The notes below the pieces were generated by a model. The model did no database searches. It was not told where the DNA came from and saw only the letters and a list, made by a program, of their open reading frames with translations. A stretch of DNA of 41,421 bases from a virus, in IMG/VR virus record IMGVR_UViG_3300032313_001231, positions 1 to 41,421 of that record, one strand, 5' to 3'. This document shows positions 1-7,333 of this stretch, piece after piece. Numbering within the stretch: position 1 is the first letter of the stretch; each line of letters begins with the position of its first letter. A program made the translations under genes and the position numbers.

Positions 1-862
1 ATTTACGTCGGTAGGAGCGTAAACCCATGGATAGTACATTGCTGCGTGCTCTGCACCATCTTCACCGGTAAGGTCTCCTGCTGCTGTTTTTATCTCTTCA
101 ACAGTGTCGTCCTCGGCTGAATGAAGAATAGCAATTCTGCTATAAGTATTTGCATGGTTCAATATGTCGAGATTAATCCAACGTGTCTCTGGGCAAGAAA
201 CTGCTCCAGGTCCAAGTGATTCGCTAAACTTTTCAAAAGCGTCAATAAATGCTTGATAAGTTACATCAACACTGTCGTCGGTTCTGTTGTCAGAACCAGT
301 AGAGAACGCTGTTGCTGCGGAAACAGCAATAATTGTATCGCTGACTTTAACGGCGGTTGCGTAATTGGCAGCAACAAGGCTGGAGTTGATTGCGTTTACC
401 AACTCAGTATTTGTTGATTTAAGTCCAGTTGAATAAACTAGTTCGTCATTGTAGCGGAACTGAATATTTCTTTTAGTACTTGCTGCTCCGGTTCCTGCAA
501 CTACGGTTGTCGTCAGGTTGGCTGACCAAGCACCAGCACCGTTAGCGGTGAGCGTAATTGCGTTTGCTGGGGCTGATGTGGCCAGGGTGCGAGTTCCTGT
601 CGTTGCACTAGGTCCGACCACTCTTGCGATGTAGCACTGGGTTCCACCTTCTTCAAAAAATGCCTGAACTGTTGGATGAAGATACGCGTATGTTTGGTAT
701 CCTCCAAACTTCTCTTCAAACTCAGAAAGGTTTTGAACCAAGACTGCCTGAGCAGCCGTTCCCTTTTCTGCAAGGCCGACAAAAAAAGCCTGAGAAGACT
801 CGCGAACAGTTTCGCTTGATGGACCTGTTCTTACTGCTGTTGTTACTGTTATTCCTGGCATG
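1..862 (-). CDS. Tail sheath protein (N-terminal part, cut by window edge)
   Basis: The reading frame is open from an ATG at 862 to the window edge, giving 287 residues of the N-terminal part. It begins MPGITVTTAVRTGPS, followed by a segment reading SQAFFVGLAEKGTA and then FGGYQTYAYLHPTVQAFFEEGG. This opening, a beta-rich 'passes-through-as-polymer' start followed by a FVGLAEKG-type turn and an 'F...GG...CYIARVVG' strand, is typical of contractile-tail sheath proteins. Sheath subunits surround the tail tube and contract to drive DNA injection, so the phage is probably a myovirus. A strong ribosome site (GGAGAG) lies just upstream. The rest of the sheath, and the tube gene expected next to it, lie outside the window. 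The family call rests on recognition of the N-terminus only. Confidence 0.78.
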
Positions 863-882
863 GGACCTCTCTCCGTTATTTT

Positions 883-1245
883 CTATTGCTCATCTAAAGA
901 TGCAATTGTTTCTTCGGATGAACTCAATTGTACAGATTCTTTAGCCTCAGTCTCTGCAACTGTCACCGAAGTTTCTTCTAATAGTTTTTCCTTGTTAACG
1001 ACGGTAATAACTTTTTTCATTTTTGTTTTACCCTCTTTACTTTCAACAACTGTTAACCTGTTATCTTTAATGGCTCTTTCTACTCTTTCATCCGACCCGC
1101 AATACCATGCTTGGTTTCCTGGATAAAGGTTTACATGGCCCACATCTACCGTATTAAGGCTGGTGTTTTCAAGAACCAAAAAGTCAGCGTCACATTCAAA
1201 AGAAACGCCTTCTTTTATCTTTGTCAATTTATGTTCGTGAGGCAT
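883..1245 (-). CDS. Small protein of unknown function between tail terminator and sheath
   Basis: This encodes 120 residues. The first 60 or so look like a small beta domain (FECDADFLVLENTSLNTVDVG, then NLYPGNQAWYCGSDERVERAI), and the C-terminal half is acidic and rich in Ser/Thr/Glu (ETSVTVAETEAKESVQLSSSEE). The start is supported by CTAGGAG seven bases before the ATG and by a TACAAT element 26 bases upstream. It is not recognised. Position between a tail-completion gene and the sheath suggests a minor tail or neck component, but nothing in the sequence proves it. The disordered acidic tail could be a flexible arm on a virion protein. Confidence 0.7.
   Translation of the reverse strand: MPHEHKLTKIKEGVSFECDADFLVLENTSLNTVDVGHVNLYPGNQAWYCGSDERVERAIKDNRLTVVESKEGKTKMKKVITVVNKEKLLEETSVTVAETEAKESVQLSSSEETIASLDEQ
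925..934 (-). promoter_or_regulatory. Possible copy of the TGTACAATTG promoter-like element upstream of the sheath gene
   Basis: The minus strand reads TGTACAATTG here, identical over ten bases to the element in front of the basic-protein gene at 3471-3480. It lies inside the preceding gene, 64 bases before the sheath start. Abundant sheath protein could warrant its own promoter. The longer spacing than in other copies makes chance occurrence possible. Confidence 0.25.
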
Positions 1246-1271
1246 AGAAAACTCCTAGTAGTTATCTGAGT

Positions 1272-1283
1272 ATTGTACATTAT
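1272..1283 (-). promoter_or_regulatory. Promoter-like element ATAATGTACAAT upstream of the 120-aa gene
   Basis: The minus strand reads ATAATGTACAAT, and the same 12-mer recurs at 3473-3484. In both places TACAAT ends 26-28 bases before the ATG of the next minus-strand gene. TACAAT differs by one base from the consensus -10 hexamer. No convincing -35 box is visible, so a phage-specific or extended -10 promoter is the simplest reading. Confidence 0.5.
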
Positions 1284-1871
1284 TCAGTCAGGCAAAAAAG
1301 AAAGATGCTGATAGATGAGTTCTTTTTCCGTAAATACTCCCCTATCAGGTCTTTCGATAGTTTCGTCCATGTTAAGGGTATATGACAAATATGCGCCAGC
1401 AAGAACCCTGTCTCCCTTTAAAAGGGTGAGGTCTGAAAATTGTTCCTGCATGGTTGACTCATCAATTTCTGCCTTGAAGTAGTCGTTTGGGTCAACGGCA
1501 TTGAGGCACGGATAATCCAACAACGCCGACCTGACCACGGTAGTGAGCCTGTCTCTCATTGAGGTTGCTGGTTCAGACTGCTCCGTTTTGACCCAAACAT
1601 AAGTACGCATTGCGTACGAAACCCTGTAAAGAGGATTGGATGAATCGTATCCAATTCTAGTAATAGAGTTAGTTGACATAACAACATTAATTATGGTTGG
1701 CCAACTATCCAAAGCAATTGGTTCGTAAACAAAATACGAAACAGGAGATGGCAACTGAATATCATCAAGACCCCACTCGTTTCTGTAGGAAACTATCCTG
1801 ACGGGTATGTCTTGCTGCAAGTACTCATTGACGTAGTTTTTGGGATAGTACGCCCCAAACATGACTTTCAT
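1284..1871 (-). CDS. Tail terminator/neck-type protein candidate
   Basis: This encodes 195 residues. A mixed alpha/beta pattern is visible: MFGAYYPKNYVNEYLQQDIPVRIVSY at the start, then long strands such as RVSYAMRTYVWVKTEQ around the middle, followed by a helix 'SMRDRLTTVVRSALLDYP' and a final strand pair around LSYTLNMDETIERPDRG. An alternation of 'VRIVSYRNEW' with a central 'Y.YVWVKT' strand and an amphipathic helix recalls tail terminator/tail-to-head joining proteins, and the place in the operon (connector, tail completion, this gene, sheath) fits. The start ATG overlaps the stop of the previous gene as TAATG. No diagnostic residue was seen, so the call is mainly positional. Confidence 0.5.
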   Translation of the reverse strand: MKVMFGAYYPKNYVNEYLQQDIPVRIVSYRNEWGLDDIQLPSPVSYFVYEPIALDSWPTIINVVMSTNSITRIGYDSSNPLYRVSYAMRTYVWVKTEQSEPATSMRDRLTTVVRSALLDYPCLNAVDPNDYFKAEIDESTMQEQFSDLTLLKGDRVLAGAYLSYTLNMDETIERPDRGVFTEKELIYQHLSFLPD

Positions 1872-2320
1872 TATTTTGCTTCTTTTTCAATATAGTCGCC
1901 AATTTTTTCTGCCAATTTTACAGCAAACATTGGAGGCTCAAAAATAATTTCTCTCTTGGGCATGCTGTATGTTCCGTACTGATGAAATTTTGCTACTTCG
2001 GCGTTTGTTCCAAAAGAAGCAGACATGTTGTCTATTTTGCTGACTTCTAGTTTAGAAACTGATTGAAAGAGTTTTCCGCTTTGTATCAATGTAGGCGCTC
2101 CTGGATATCTAGAAGATTTCCATGAACCGTATTCAGCGTCAAGCGGTTCCCATGTTCCACTACCATTACTCAAAAAATGGTCAGTGTATATTTTTTTTAA
2201 GTCTTCTCGTGCTTCTTTAAAAACCGGTTTTAAATGAGTAGCCGCTTTTTCTATTTTTTTAATTAAAGAAATTGCTTTATCTGGGTCGTACTCAATATCA
2301 ACACTAAAATAAGTAGCCAT
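1871..2320 (-). CDS. Tail completion / virion morphogenesis protein (GpS/Mu GpG-like)
   Basis: This encodes 149 residues. After an N-terminal helical stretch rich in Lys (LIKKIEKAATHLKPVFKEAREDLKKIYTDHF) comes the signature 'GTWEPLDAEYGSWKSSRYPG', then APTLIQSGKLFQSVS and a FGTNAEVAKFHQYGT segment. The order W-x-P-L-x-x-x-Y-x-x-W-K-x-x-x-YPG, then L-x-x-[ST]-G-x-L-x-x-S and the 'YAxxHQ-G' segment is typical of phage virion morphogenesis proteins of the P2 gpS / Mu gpG type, which complete the tail or join it to the head. Length is normal for the family. Start and stop are coupled to both neighbours by TAATG overlaps. Confidence 0.75.
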   Translation of the reverse strand: MATYFSVDIEYDPDKAISLIKKIEKAATHLKPVFKEAREDLKKIYTDHFLSNGSGTWEPLDAEYGSWKSSRYPGAPTLIQSGKLFQSVSKLEVSKIDNMSASFGTNAEVAKFHQYGTYSMPKREIIFEPPMFAVKLAEKIGDYIEKEAK

Positions 2321-3207
2321 TATGCGACTCTTACTCTTCTGTATTTTTTAACAGACAAAAGTTCCCTTTCGGTGAATCCTGTCTCCATTGGGGCAACGTT
2401 TCTTGGCTCTAAATCCTTAATACCAACAACATCATCATGCATGTTTTGCATTTCTCTAGTTGCTGCTCTAAGAATTAATAGTTTGAAAAAAGGTATTAAA
2501 TTTCCCTCTAATCCTGCTTCGTAATTAACAACAACAGTATCTCCGCCGACAATGTTGAATACTTCAATGCCGTATCGTCTAACGACATAGTTGGTTCCGG
2601 TTGCAGTAAAATTTCCAGAAGCATCCGTGGCTACTCCAGGATTAGTAGTAGCGTCCACACTAAAGGTATTGGTAGTTACGGCAGTTATTTTTTTTGTTTG
2701 AACATTGTAAGCAGCCGGAAGAAGGTTTTCTACGGTCAAGTACAAACCAAGCGTAAGGTTATGGTTTGCTGAAGTGTATGTAATTTTCCCAGCAGAATAA
2801 GAAGCAGCAGTAATCGCTCCTTCTTTTGTTATTGACTCACCAAGATACGTAGGTACTGTTCTTCCGTTATTTATATACACGCTCTTAACTTTGGAAACCG
2901 GAGAGTTTCTTAGATAAACAGTGTCCGGAGGAAGTGCGTAGTTCATCGCATTTTGACTTGCGTTACCGTTGGACGTATAGAAAGAAGATTCCAAATTTCG
3001 CTGGTAAAAGAAAGAAGACATCGGAGAAGCCAGATGGTCCGCAGGAATTTTGTACTCTTCAGTAAATTCCGTTACCTCTATAGGTCTTCTTAGGTATGTT
3101 TCTAATTCGGACTGAAGACCCTCAAGAACGATTTCTGCAGCGTCCTGCTGTCTCAGGGACAGTGAAATGTCCATGTATGTAACTAGGTCTTGAGTTGTAA
3201 CAATCAT
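2320..3207 (-). CDS. Head-tail connector protein with an inserted beta module
   Basis: This encodes 295 residues. The N-terminus (TTQDLVTYMDISLSLRQQDAA, then EGLQSELETYLRRPIEV) and C-terminus (LEGNLIPFFKLLILRAATRE) form the helical frame seen in HK97 gp6/SPP1 gp15-like connectors, where a short helical protein sits under the portal. Between them, at about residues 135-210, is an inserted beta-rich module containing ITYTSANHNLTLGLYLTVEN and a 'TKKITAVTTNTFSV' strand followed by 'GNFTATG'. Such a module resembles small beta/Ig-like insertions that recur in structural proteins of aquatic phages. The gene is nearly twice the length of simple connectors because of it. The stop codon overlaps the next start (TAATG). 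Confidence 0.65.
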   Translation of the reverse strand: MIVTTQDLVTYMDISLSLRQQDAAEIVLEGLQSELETYLRRPIEVTEFTEEYKIPADHLASPMSSFFYQRNLESSFYTSNGNASQNAMNYALPPDTVYLRNSPVSKVKSVYINNGRTVPTYLGESITKEGAITAASYSAGKITYTSANHNLTLGLYLTVENLLPAAYNVQTKKITAVTTNTFSVDATTNPGVATDASGNFTATGTNYVVRRYGIEVFNIVGGDTVVVNYEAGLEGNLIPFFKLLILRAATREMQNMHDDVVGIKDLEPRNVAPMETGFTERELLSVKKYRRVRVA

Positions 3208-3237
3208 GGTTTTTCTCCATTACTAAGGGAGAAGGTA

Positions 3238-3444
3238 TTACCTGTTCCGTCTAAATAAGTTACCGACTCTGTTAATTCCCGCTCTTACGCCCTCTTTAAC
3301 AACGTCCGTAACTGTCTCGGACTGTACGCCACCTCTACCGGCCCGTCTATTGGTTGTTGCTGCTGCTGCCGCTGCGGTTCTACGCAGTCTTCCCGCACGT
3401 CTTGCTTTGCCACCTCTACGGAAACGTCTTTTTTTCTGATTCAC
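3238..3444 (-). CDS. Very basic Arg/Ala-rich small protein
   Basis: This encodes 68 residues, about a third of them Arg or Lys, with an Ala run (RRTAAAAAATTNRRAGRGG) and a C-terminal amphipathic stretch (VVKEGVRAGINRVGNLFRRNR). The ATG has an AAGGAG site and a TACAAT element 28 bases upstream. It is not recognised. Such composition suits a nucleic-acid-binding or virion-core protein, or an RNA-binding assembly factor; these are inferences from charge alone. It is the first gene of the neck/tail cluster after the IbrAB-like cassette. Confidence 0.65.
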   Translation of the reverse strand: MNQKKRRFRRGGKARRAGRLRRTAAAAAATTNRRAGRGGVQSETVTDVVKEGVRAGINRVGNLFRRNR

Positions 3445-3470
3445 AACGGTTTCTCCTTGGTTATTTCTAC

Positions 3471-3485
3471 CAATTGTACATTATA
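3471..3485 (-). promoter_or_regulatory. Promoter-like element TATAATGTACAATTG upstream of the basic protein gene
   Basis: The minus strand reads TATAATGTACAATTG, containing a perfect TATAAT and the shared TGTACAAT. TACAAT ends 28 bases before the ATG at 3444. It sits in the 47-base gap after the ParB-like gene and would start transcription of the neck/tail genes. The -35 region is poor. Confidence 0.5.
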
Positions 3486-3491
3486 GGTGAT

Positions 3492-4043
3492 TCACCTGTC
3501 CGCATTTGGCGGTTTTTCAATAGATGGAACAGTTTTTGTAATTCCTGCATCTGCTTCAACTGGAACCCATGCCCGAGCGTAAGAATGCTCTGATATTTTT
3601 CTGCTTTTTATAAGAGAACCATCAAGCAGCAATTGGACCTCGTCCTCTTTCATTTGCAGTAGAGAACCCAAATCTGATATTTCATACTTTGTAGAATGAA
3701 TAAGATTTCTAATAATATTAGACGTTGGTTTTGCTAGAAGGTTTCCACGAGACCTATTTAGGCGAAGGTGAAGCATCTGTGCTTCCATGCTGTCGCATTC
3801 CATTTCTATCACTGGACACTTGTCTCCAATTATTGGAATTAAGTGTTTTTGTTTTTGAGCCAAGAGAAGCCTTTCGTTTCCATCAATCACAACATTTGTT
3901 GACTTTTGAACAACAATAGGGACAATAAAACCGAAGTCTCTCAGTGAAGCAGAAAGCGCAAGCAGGTCTGGACGAAGAATGTACGTCGCCTTAAACGGCG
4001 CAATCTTTAAATCCTTGAAATCAATCATTTTAATCTGATGCAT
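3492..4043 (-). CDS. ParB-like nuclease-fold protein (IbrB-like), copy 1
   Basis: This encodes 183 residues. The N-terminal ParB/sulfiredoxin-fold domain (residues 1-100) shows the usual order: ID-x-x-D/L-K-I-A-P, 'SLRDFGFIVPIVV', then the core motif DGNER (54-58) followed by LLLAQKQK. This replaces the GxHRxxA of chromosomal ParB. A helical segment follows (residues 105-150, ISDLGSLLQMKEDEVQLLLDG), which could be an HTH. The start at 4043 has CAGGAG seven bases upstream and overlaps the end of the PAPS-reductase-family gene by 14 bases. In IbrA/IbrB pairs the ParB-like partner lies next to the PP-loop partner, as here. Its biochemical role is not established. Confidence 0.72.
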   Translation of the reverse strand: MHQIKMIDFKDLKIAPFKATYILRPDLLALSASLRDFGFIVPIVVQKSTNVVIDGNERLLLAQKQKHLIPIIGDKCPVIEMECDSMEAQMLHLRLNRSRGNLLAKPTSNIIRNLIHSTKYEISDLGSLLQMKEDEVQLLLDGSLIKSRKISEHSYARAWVPVEADAGITKTVPSIEKPPNADR

Positions 4044-5172
4044 TGTCTAACTCCTGTTGTGCTGCTTTTTGTCTAATTGAATGAGATTTTGTTTTTGGAC
4101 CAACGGGCGAGGCAGCCATGTTTGTTATTTCGCCAGTAAGAAGATTTCTAATTAACCAGTTCATTGGATAAGAATACGGGTCCCTAGCGTGTTTTTTTCT
4201 AAAATCAGCGACATAGGCCATGCCTCTCCGTTTGTCATGTTCGTCTGAAGTGTTCTCTTCTATGCATCGCCTGGCTCCCTCAAAACCGTCTACCGCATAA
4301 CTCTCAATATATTTTTCTATATCAAATTCAGGCCACCACCGTCGCTGAGCGTCTATTTCTGGCCAGATATTCCAGAGGGTGTCGTAGAACTCTGGCTCAG
4401 TTGCAACCAGGTCGCCAATCCTTCGGATGGCTACGGCGTGAAGCGGAATACCAACTCTCGTATTTGAACCAGTCATTGATGCAAGGTCGTAGTACTCGCA
4501 GTACTCGGCACCATGCTCTTCTGATATGAATTTCATTACGTCATCTATTTGCCAGTCATAAATAACTTTGGCAAATTTTAAAGGTATGGAGCGCTTCATT
4601 TTGTACGGAGTGACAATGTAGTTCTCATGAACTTTTTGAACCAGCGACCTGTACCTGACCATTGACTCGTTGGCTCGTACTCCTGTAATAAAAGCAACGC
4701 TTCCAGTTTTTCCCTGCATGGTGTAGTAATCAATTCCTTCTGGAAGAGATTCGTCCATCGGTAAACCAAAATGAGAAGCATTGATTGCCCATGACGGCAT
4801 TTCTCTAACAAGTTTGCCTTCTGCTGCTCTCTGGGAATCCCAGGAAAGAACATTCTGCCTAATCCCTAAAACCCAAATCTCTTCTGGAAGCGGCAGGCAG
4901 TACCACTCCATGTCAACCCAGTCATAGTTTCTAACGCGTTCAACGTAGTTTAAGGTTGTTGGGCTAACCATTTCTTCGTCACGGAAAATAACCTTTACCG
5001 GACCCAAGCCTCGCTCTTCGTGAATCTCTTTTGCCAAATACAAAACAGCCGTAGAGTCTTTTCCTCCAGAAAACTGAATGCACACAGTGTCAAAGGTGTC
5101 GTAGACGTGACGGATACGCTGACGAGCAGCATCAACGCAGGATATGTTGAGAAACATCCTCTGCTTAGTCAT
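4030..5172 (-). CDS. PP-loop PAPS-reductase-family protein (IbrA/DUF3440-like)
   Basis: This encodes 380 residues if started at the ATG at 5172, chosen because it overlaps the stop of the preceding 56-residue gene as TAATG; a longer in-frame reading only runs through that small gene. The PP-loop SGGKDS is at residues 35-40, preceded by 'DTVCIQF' and followed by a helix 'TAVLYLAKEI'. This is the ATP-binding site of adenylyl-transferring N-type hydrolases and PAPS reductases. The C-terminal third (RRGMAYVADFRKKHARDPYS, then WLIRNLLTGE) matches the DUF3440-type extension of IbrA. The ECG(I/L)H cysteine motif of true CysH is absent, so sulfate reduction is unlikely. A nucleic-acid or nucleotide modification role is possible but unproven. 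Confidence 0.8.
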   Translation of the reverse strand: MTKQRMFLNISCVDAARQRIRHVYDTFDTVCIQFSGGKDSTAVLYLAKEIHEERGLGPVKVIFRDEEMVSPTTLNYVERVRNYDWVDMEWYCLPLPEEIWVLGIRQNVLSWDSQRAAEGKLVREMPSWAINASHFGLPMDESLPEGIDYYTMQGKTGSVAFITGVRANESMVRYRSLVQKVHENYIVTPYKMKRSIPLKFAKVIYDWQIDDVMKFISEEHGAEYCEYYDLASMTGSNTRVGIPLHAVAIRRIGDLVATEPEFYDTLWNIWPEIDAQRRWWPEFDIEKYIESYAVDGFEGARRCIEENTSDEHDKRRGMAYVADFRKKHARDPYSYPMNWLIRNLLTGEITNMAASPVGPKTKSHSIRQKAAQQELDNASD

Positions 5173-5342
5173 TAGTATTTTGCAATCTGCGACAGACGAG
5201 ATACTTCTGCTTTTAGTTCGTCTACTTGACGGAGAAGGGAATCCCGCTCTTCCGTAACCTTCAGGAGTTGCTGCCAATGAGAAGGAAATCCAGTGATGGT
5301 ATGCAGTCTCTCAATGTTGTCTCGATATTGTTCCATGTCCAT
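5172..5342 (-). CDS. 56-residue coiled-coil protein inside the IbrAB-like cassette
   Basis: Reading the minus strand from the ATG at 5342 gives a 56-residue protein beginning MDMEQYRDNIERLHTITGF and ending LKAEVSRLSQIAKY. GGAGG lies eight bases before the ATG, and the stop overlaps the next start as TAATG. The C-terminal half (LLKVTEERDSLLRQVDELKA) has heptad-like leucine spacing suggesting a short coiled coil. It is not recognised. Its placement between a ParB-like gene and the PP-loop gene, with tight coupling on one side and a two-base gap on the other, makes it a likely partner or adaptor of that cassette. Confidence 0.65.
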   Translation of the reverse strand: MDMEQYRDNIERLHTITGFPSHWQQLLKVTEERDSLLRQVDELKAEVSRLSQIAKY

Positions 5343-5344
5343 TT

Positions 5345-6130
5345 TTAAACCTCCGTATGCATGTCAATAAAGTCAATTAACTTTTCTGCTGTTGTTGTTC
5401 CCGAAATACCCGGGTCATTGCGTAGATACCTAACAAAGTCATACCATCTACGCTGCTGGTCTGGGTTATCAAAAACAATTGTGTACTGAACTACCGCCTG
5501 TGGAGCGGAGCCAGGAGAAACTATGGTGCTACCAGAAATAGCAACCTTGTTGTGGTCCATGTCTTCATTAGCAAATATTTTTCTCTCACCATCTTCGGAT
5601 TCTTCAATGCGAATATTTGTTGGCGCTGGAGGCGCTGGAGAAGGATTATTAGTGATTACTGGAGTGAAGTAGCCGTCAGCAATAGGTGATATTTCTTCTG
5701 ACTTGAGTTGACTTTCTTCTATTGCTGCCAACTCAAACTCGTCCCATCCCAAGCCCTCAAATAGTTCAGGGTATTCGTCCCACAGGTCTATGACCAAGTC
5801 GTTGAGCATGGCAGTGTCCGTATGACCAAGTTCCATCGTTCGATTGTCCGCAAGAGCAAAAGCAACAGCCCTCTCTTCATCAACGTCCATCTGAACTGCT
5901 GCTATTTTTGTCCATCCAAGATTCATCGCTGCCTTGAGTTGATGGTTTCCGGCAATTACAAGATACGTTCCGTCTTTTTCTGGTCTGACGACTATTGGTT
6001 TTATTTGACCAAATTCTTTATACGAGGACATAATCGCATCAACATTGCCTTTACGGGGGTTGTTCTGAAGCGGAACAAGTTTCTCTATAGGCAAGCAAAG
6101 AGGTAGGAGGTCTTTGGATATGTTTGTCAT
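5345..6130 (-). CDS. ParB-like nuclease-fold protein, copy 2
   Basis: This encodes 261 residues. The N-terminal ParB domain is canonical in layout: IEKLVPLQNNPRKG (15-28), IMSSYKEFGQIKPIVV (33-48), AGNHQLKAAMNLGW (60-73), then a DxDEERAVAFALADN-type helix (82-97) and LWDEYPELFEGLGWDEFE, a segment common in phage ParB-like proteins that act with methylases or nucleases. Residues 150-200 form a Pro-rich linker and the C-terminal 50 residues make a small alpha/beta domain (VQYTIVFDNPDQQRRWYDFV). It is more typical of the family than copy 1 at 3492-4043. Start and stop couple to neighbours (TAATG at 6130). Confidence 0.78.
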   Translation of the reverse strand: MTNISKDLLPLCLPIEKLVPLQNNPRKGNVDAIMSSYKEFGQIKPIVVRPEKDGTYLVIAGNHQLKAAMNLGWTKIAAVQMDVDEERAVAFALADNRTMELGHTDTAMLNDLVIDLWDEYPELFEGLGWDEFELAAIEESQLKSEEISPIADGYFTPVITNNPSPAPPAPTNIRIEESEDGERKIFANEDMDHNKVAISGSTIVSPGSAPQAVVQYTIVFDNPDQQRRWYDFVRYLRNDPGISGTTTAEKLIDFIDMHTEV

Positions 6131-6477
6131 TAGTTATTTACCTGAATACGAACGTTGGCGTTAAGTGTTCTCAATGCATCTATTGAGGTCCGTAACGATA
6201 GCAGTTTTTCCCTCTTTGATTTGAGAAGCGCTTCGGCAATCTTAAAATCAAAGTTTTCATCAGCCAATTTATAATCGGCCCATGCTTCGCGTTCCTTGAT
6301 TGAGCCTTTTGCTGAAAGGTATTCTTTGGCCCAATTAGATTTATACAAGGCTTCTTTTTTCGCCAAATCTCCCGCCAGGGATTCAAAGGCTTCTGTTTCT
6401 TGTTCCAGCATCTCAAGGAGTCGCATTAACTCGTGTTCAATATCTACTTGACTAATAGGGCTATTTCGCGAAATCAT
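6130..6477 (-). CDS. Small coiled-coil protein of unknown function
   Basis: This encodes 115 residues, almost all helical and charged: ELMRLLEMLEQETEAFESL, then KKEALYKSNWAKEYLSAKGS and a C-terminal RTSIDALRTLNANVRIQ. The pattern suits a two-helix coiled coil. Similar small helical proteins occur in phage recombination/replication operons, but no family was recognised. GGAG precedes the ATG, which lies 17 bases inside the end of the RuvC-like gene. The stop overlaps the ParB-like gene start. Confidence 0.65.
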   Translation of the reverse strand: MISRNSPISQVDIEHELMRLLEMLEQETEAFESLAGDLAKKEALYKSNWAKEYLSAKGSIKEREAWADYKLADENFDFKIAEALLKSKREKLLSLRTSIDALRTLNANVRIQVNN

Positions 6478-7000
6478 TATTCTCCATTAAGTGTTCCATT
6501 GGTGACCAATCTATCTTTTCAAAAGAAGAAAGTTGTTCTTTGGTCCATTGATATGCGGATAATCCTACTTTAGTAATAGCCATCTGTTCAAGCACCCACG
6601 CATCACATTCATCATTACCAGAAGCGCCACTAAAAATAATTCCGGTCTTTGCTGAGATAGCAGAAATGACTTCACCCTTAGATGCATTCCCTCGTCCAGT
6701 TGCAAACTTTGCTCGGCAGGTAGGTGGGATTTCAACAATCGGAATGTTGCATTCAAACAATGTCATTCGGATACAGCCACCGAGTTCACCGATACTGAAT
6801 GCTTGTCCGCTACGGGAAGCAAACGAGTAGCCCTCAATCATCACGCAGTCAATTTCGTTTTCTAAACACTCATGCAGCACGCTCTTCGTCACCTCGGACA
6901 AACGCTCGGCACCCCGTGCTTTAGGGCGGATAACGCTGGTTACGCCGTCCATAGACATTCCTGTGGATGTAAGCGACAGGTCCAGACCCATCAGTTTCAT
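6461..7000 (-). CDS. RuvC-like Holliday junction resolvase
   Basis: This encodes 179 residues with the RNase H-fold RuvC layout. The first strand is MGLDLSLTSTG with Asp7, the second acidic residue is Glu56 in VMIEGYSF, and the C-terminal acidic pair is Asp130/Asp133 in GNDECDAW, at the start of the last catalytic helix. The 'IPPTCRAKFATGRGNASKGEV' segment matches the K-x-x-x-[ST]-G-x-G-x-A-x-K stretch of RuvC-like phage enzymes. The enzyme would cut four-way or branched DNA before packaging. The start overlaps the stop of the HNH gene as ATGA. It belongs with the annealing protein and nuclease upstream. Confidence 0.82.
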   Translation of the reverse strand: MKLMGLDLSLTSTGMSMDGVTSVIRPKARGAERLSEVTKSVLHECLENEIDCVMIEGYSFASRSGQAFSIGELGGCIRMTLFECNIPIVEIPPTCRAKFATGRGNASKGEVISAISAKTGIIFSGASGNDECDAWVLEQMAITKVGLSAYQWTKEQLSSFEKIDWSPMEHLMENNDFAK

Positions 7001-7299
7001 CTCTCCCAGCCCCTTTTGGCTAAACCTAGGTCAAACGAGAGTTGAGGATAATTTCCTATACGGGTATGGCAAGGGCGACAAACAGCCAGTAGGTTCTCTT
7101 CGTCAAGGATAGAACCACCCTGCGAGCGACGAATAATCTCGTGAATGTCTTGTGAGGGGCGGCGCATGTATGTTGCAAGCCCATCGTGTTCAGCAAATAC
7201 TGGACAGGCTTCGCATAGTGGCTTCTCTTCAAGAAGTCTCTTTACGAGAGGTCTACGGATGCTGTATTCTGCTTCCTTTTTTGAGGACCTTCGTTTCAT
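6997..7299 (-). CDS. HNH endonuclease with zinc-binding cysteines
   Basis: This encodes 100 residues. The HNH fold is clear: CEAC (C29, C32), DIHEIIRRSQGG (His53), Asn69 in ENLLAVC and His78 in CRPCH (C74, C77). Four cysteines would hold a structural zinc and H53/N69/H78 form the metal-dependent nuclease site. Stand-alone HNH proteins of about 100 residues near phage terminases often take part in genome packaging; others are homing enzymes. The operon position, with RuvC downstream and terminase in the same operon, favours a DNA-processing role. Confidence 0.8.
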   Translation of the reverse strand: MKRRSSKKEAEYSIRRPLVKRLLEEKPLCEACPVFAEHDGLATYMRRPSQDIHEIIRRSQGGSILDEENLLAVCRPCHTRIGNYPQLSFDLGLAKRGWER

Positions 7300-7333
7300 G
7301 CAATGACTCTAGTTCATTTTTAAGCGTCTACCG

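Noticed and set aside
624-944. Plus-strand frame across the sheath gene start
   Set aside because: It overlaps a well-supported minus-strand sheath gene, and the translation is Leu-rich low-complexity without a ribosome site.
4030-5172. True PAPS reductase (CysH) or DndC
   Set aside because: The catalytic ECG(I/L)H cysteine motif is missing and no Dnd partner genes are present; the layout fits IbrA-like proteins better.
5173-5277. N-terminal extension of the PP-loop protein
   Set aside because: The extension reads through the 56-residue gene in another frame, and the ATG at 5172 is coupled by TAATG; the extension is basic low-complexity without family similarity.
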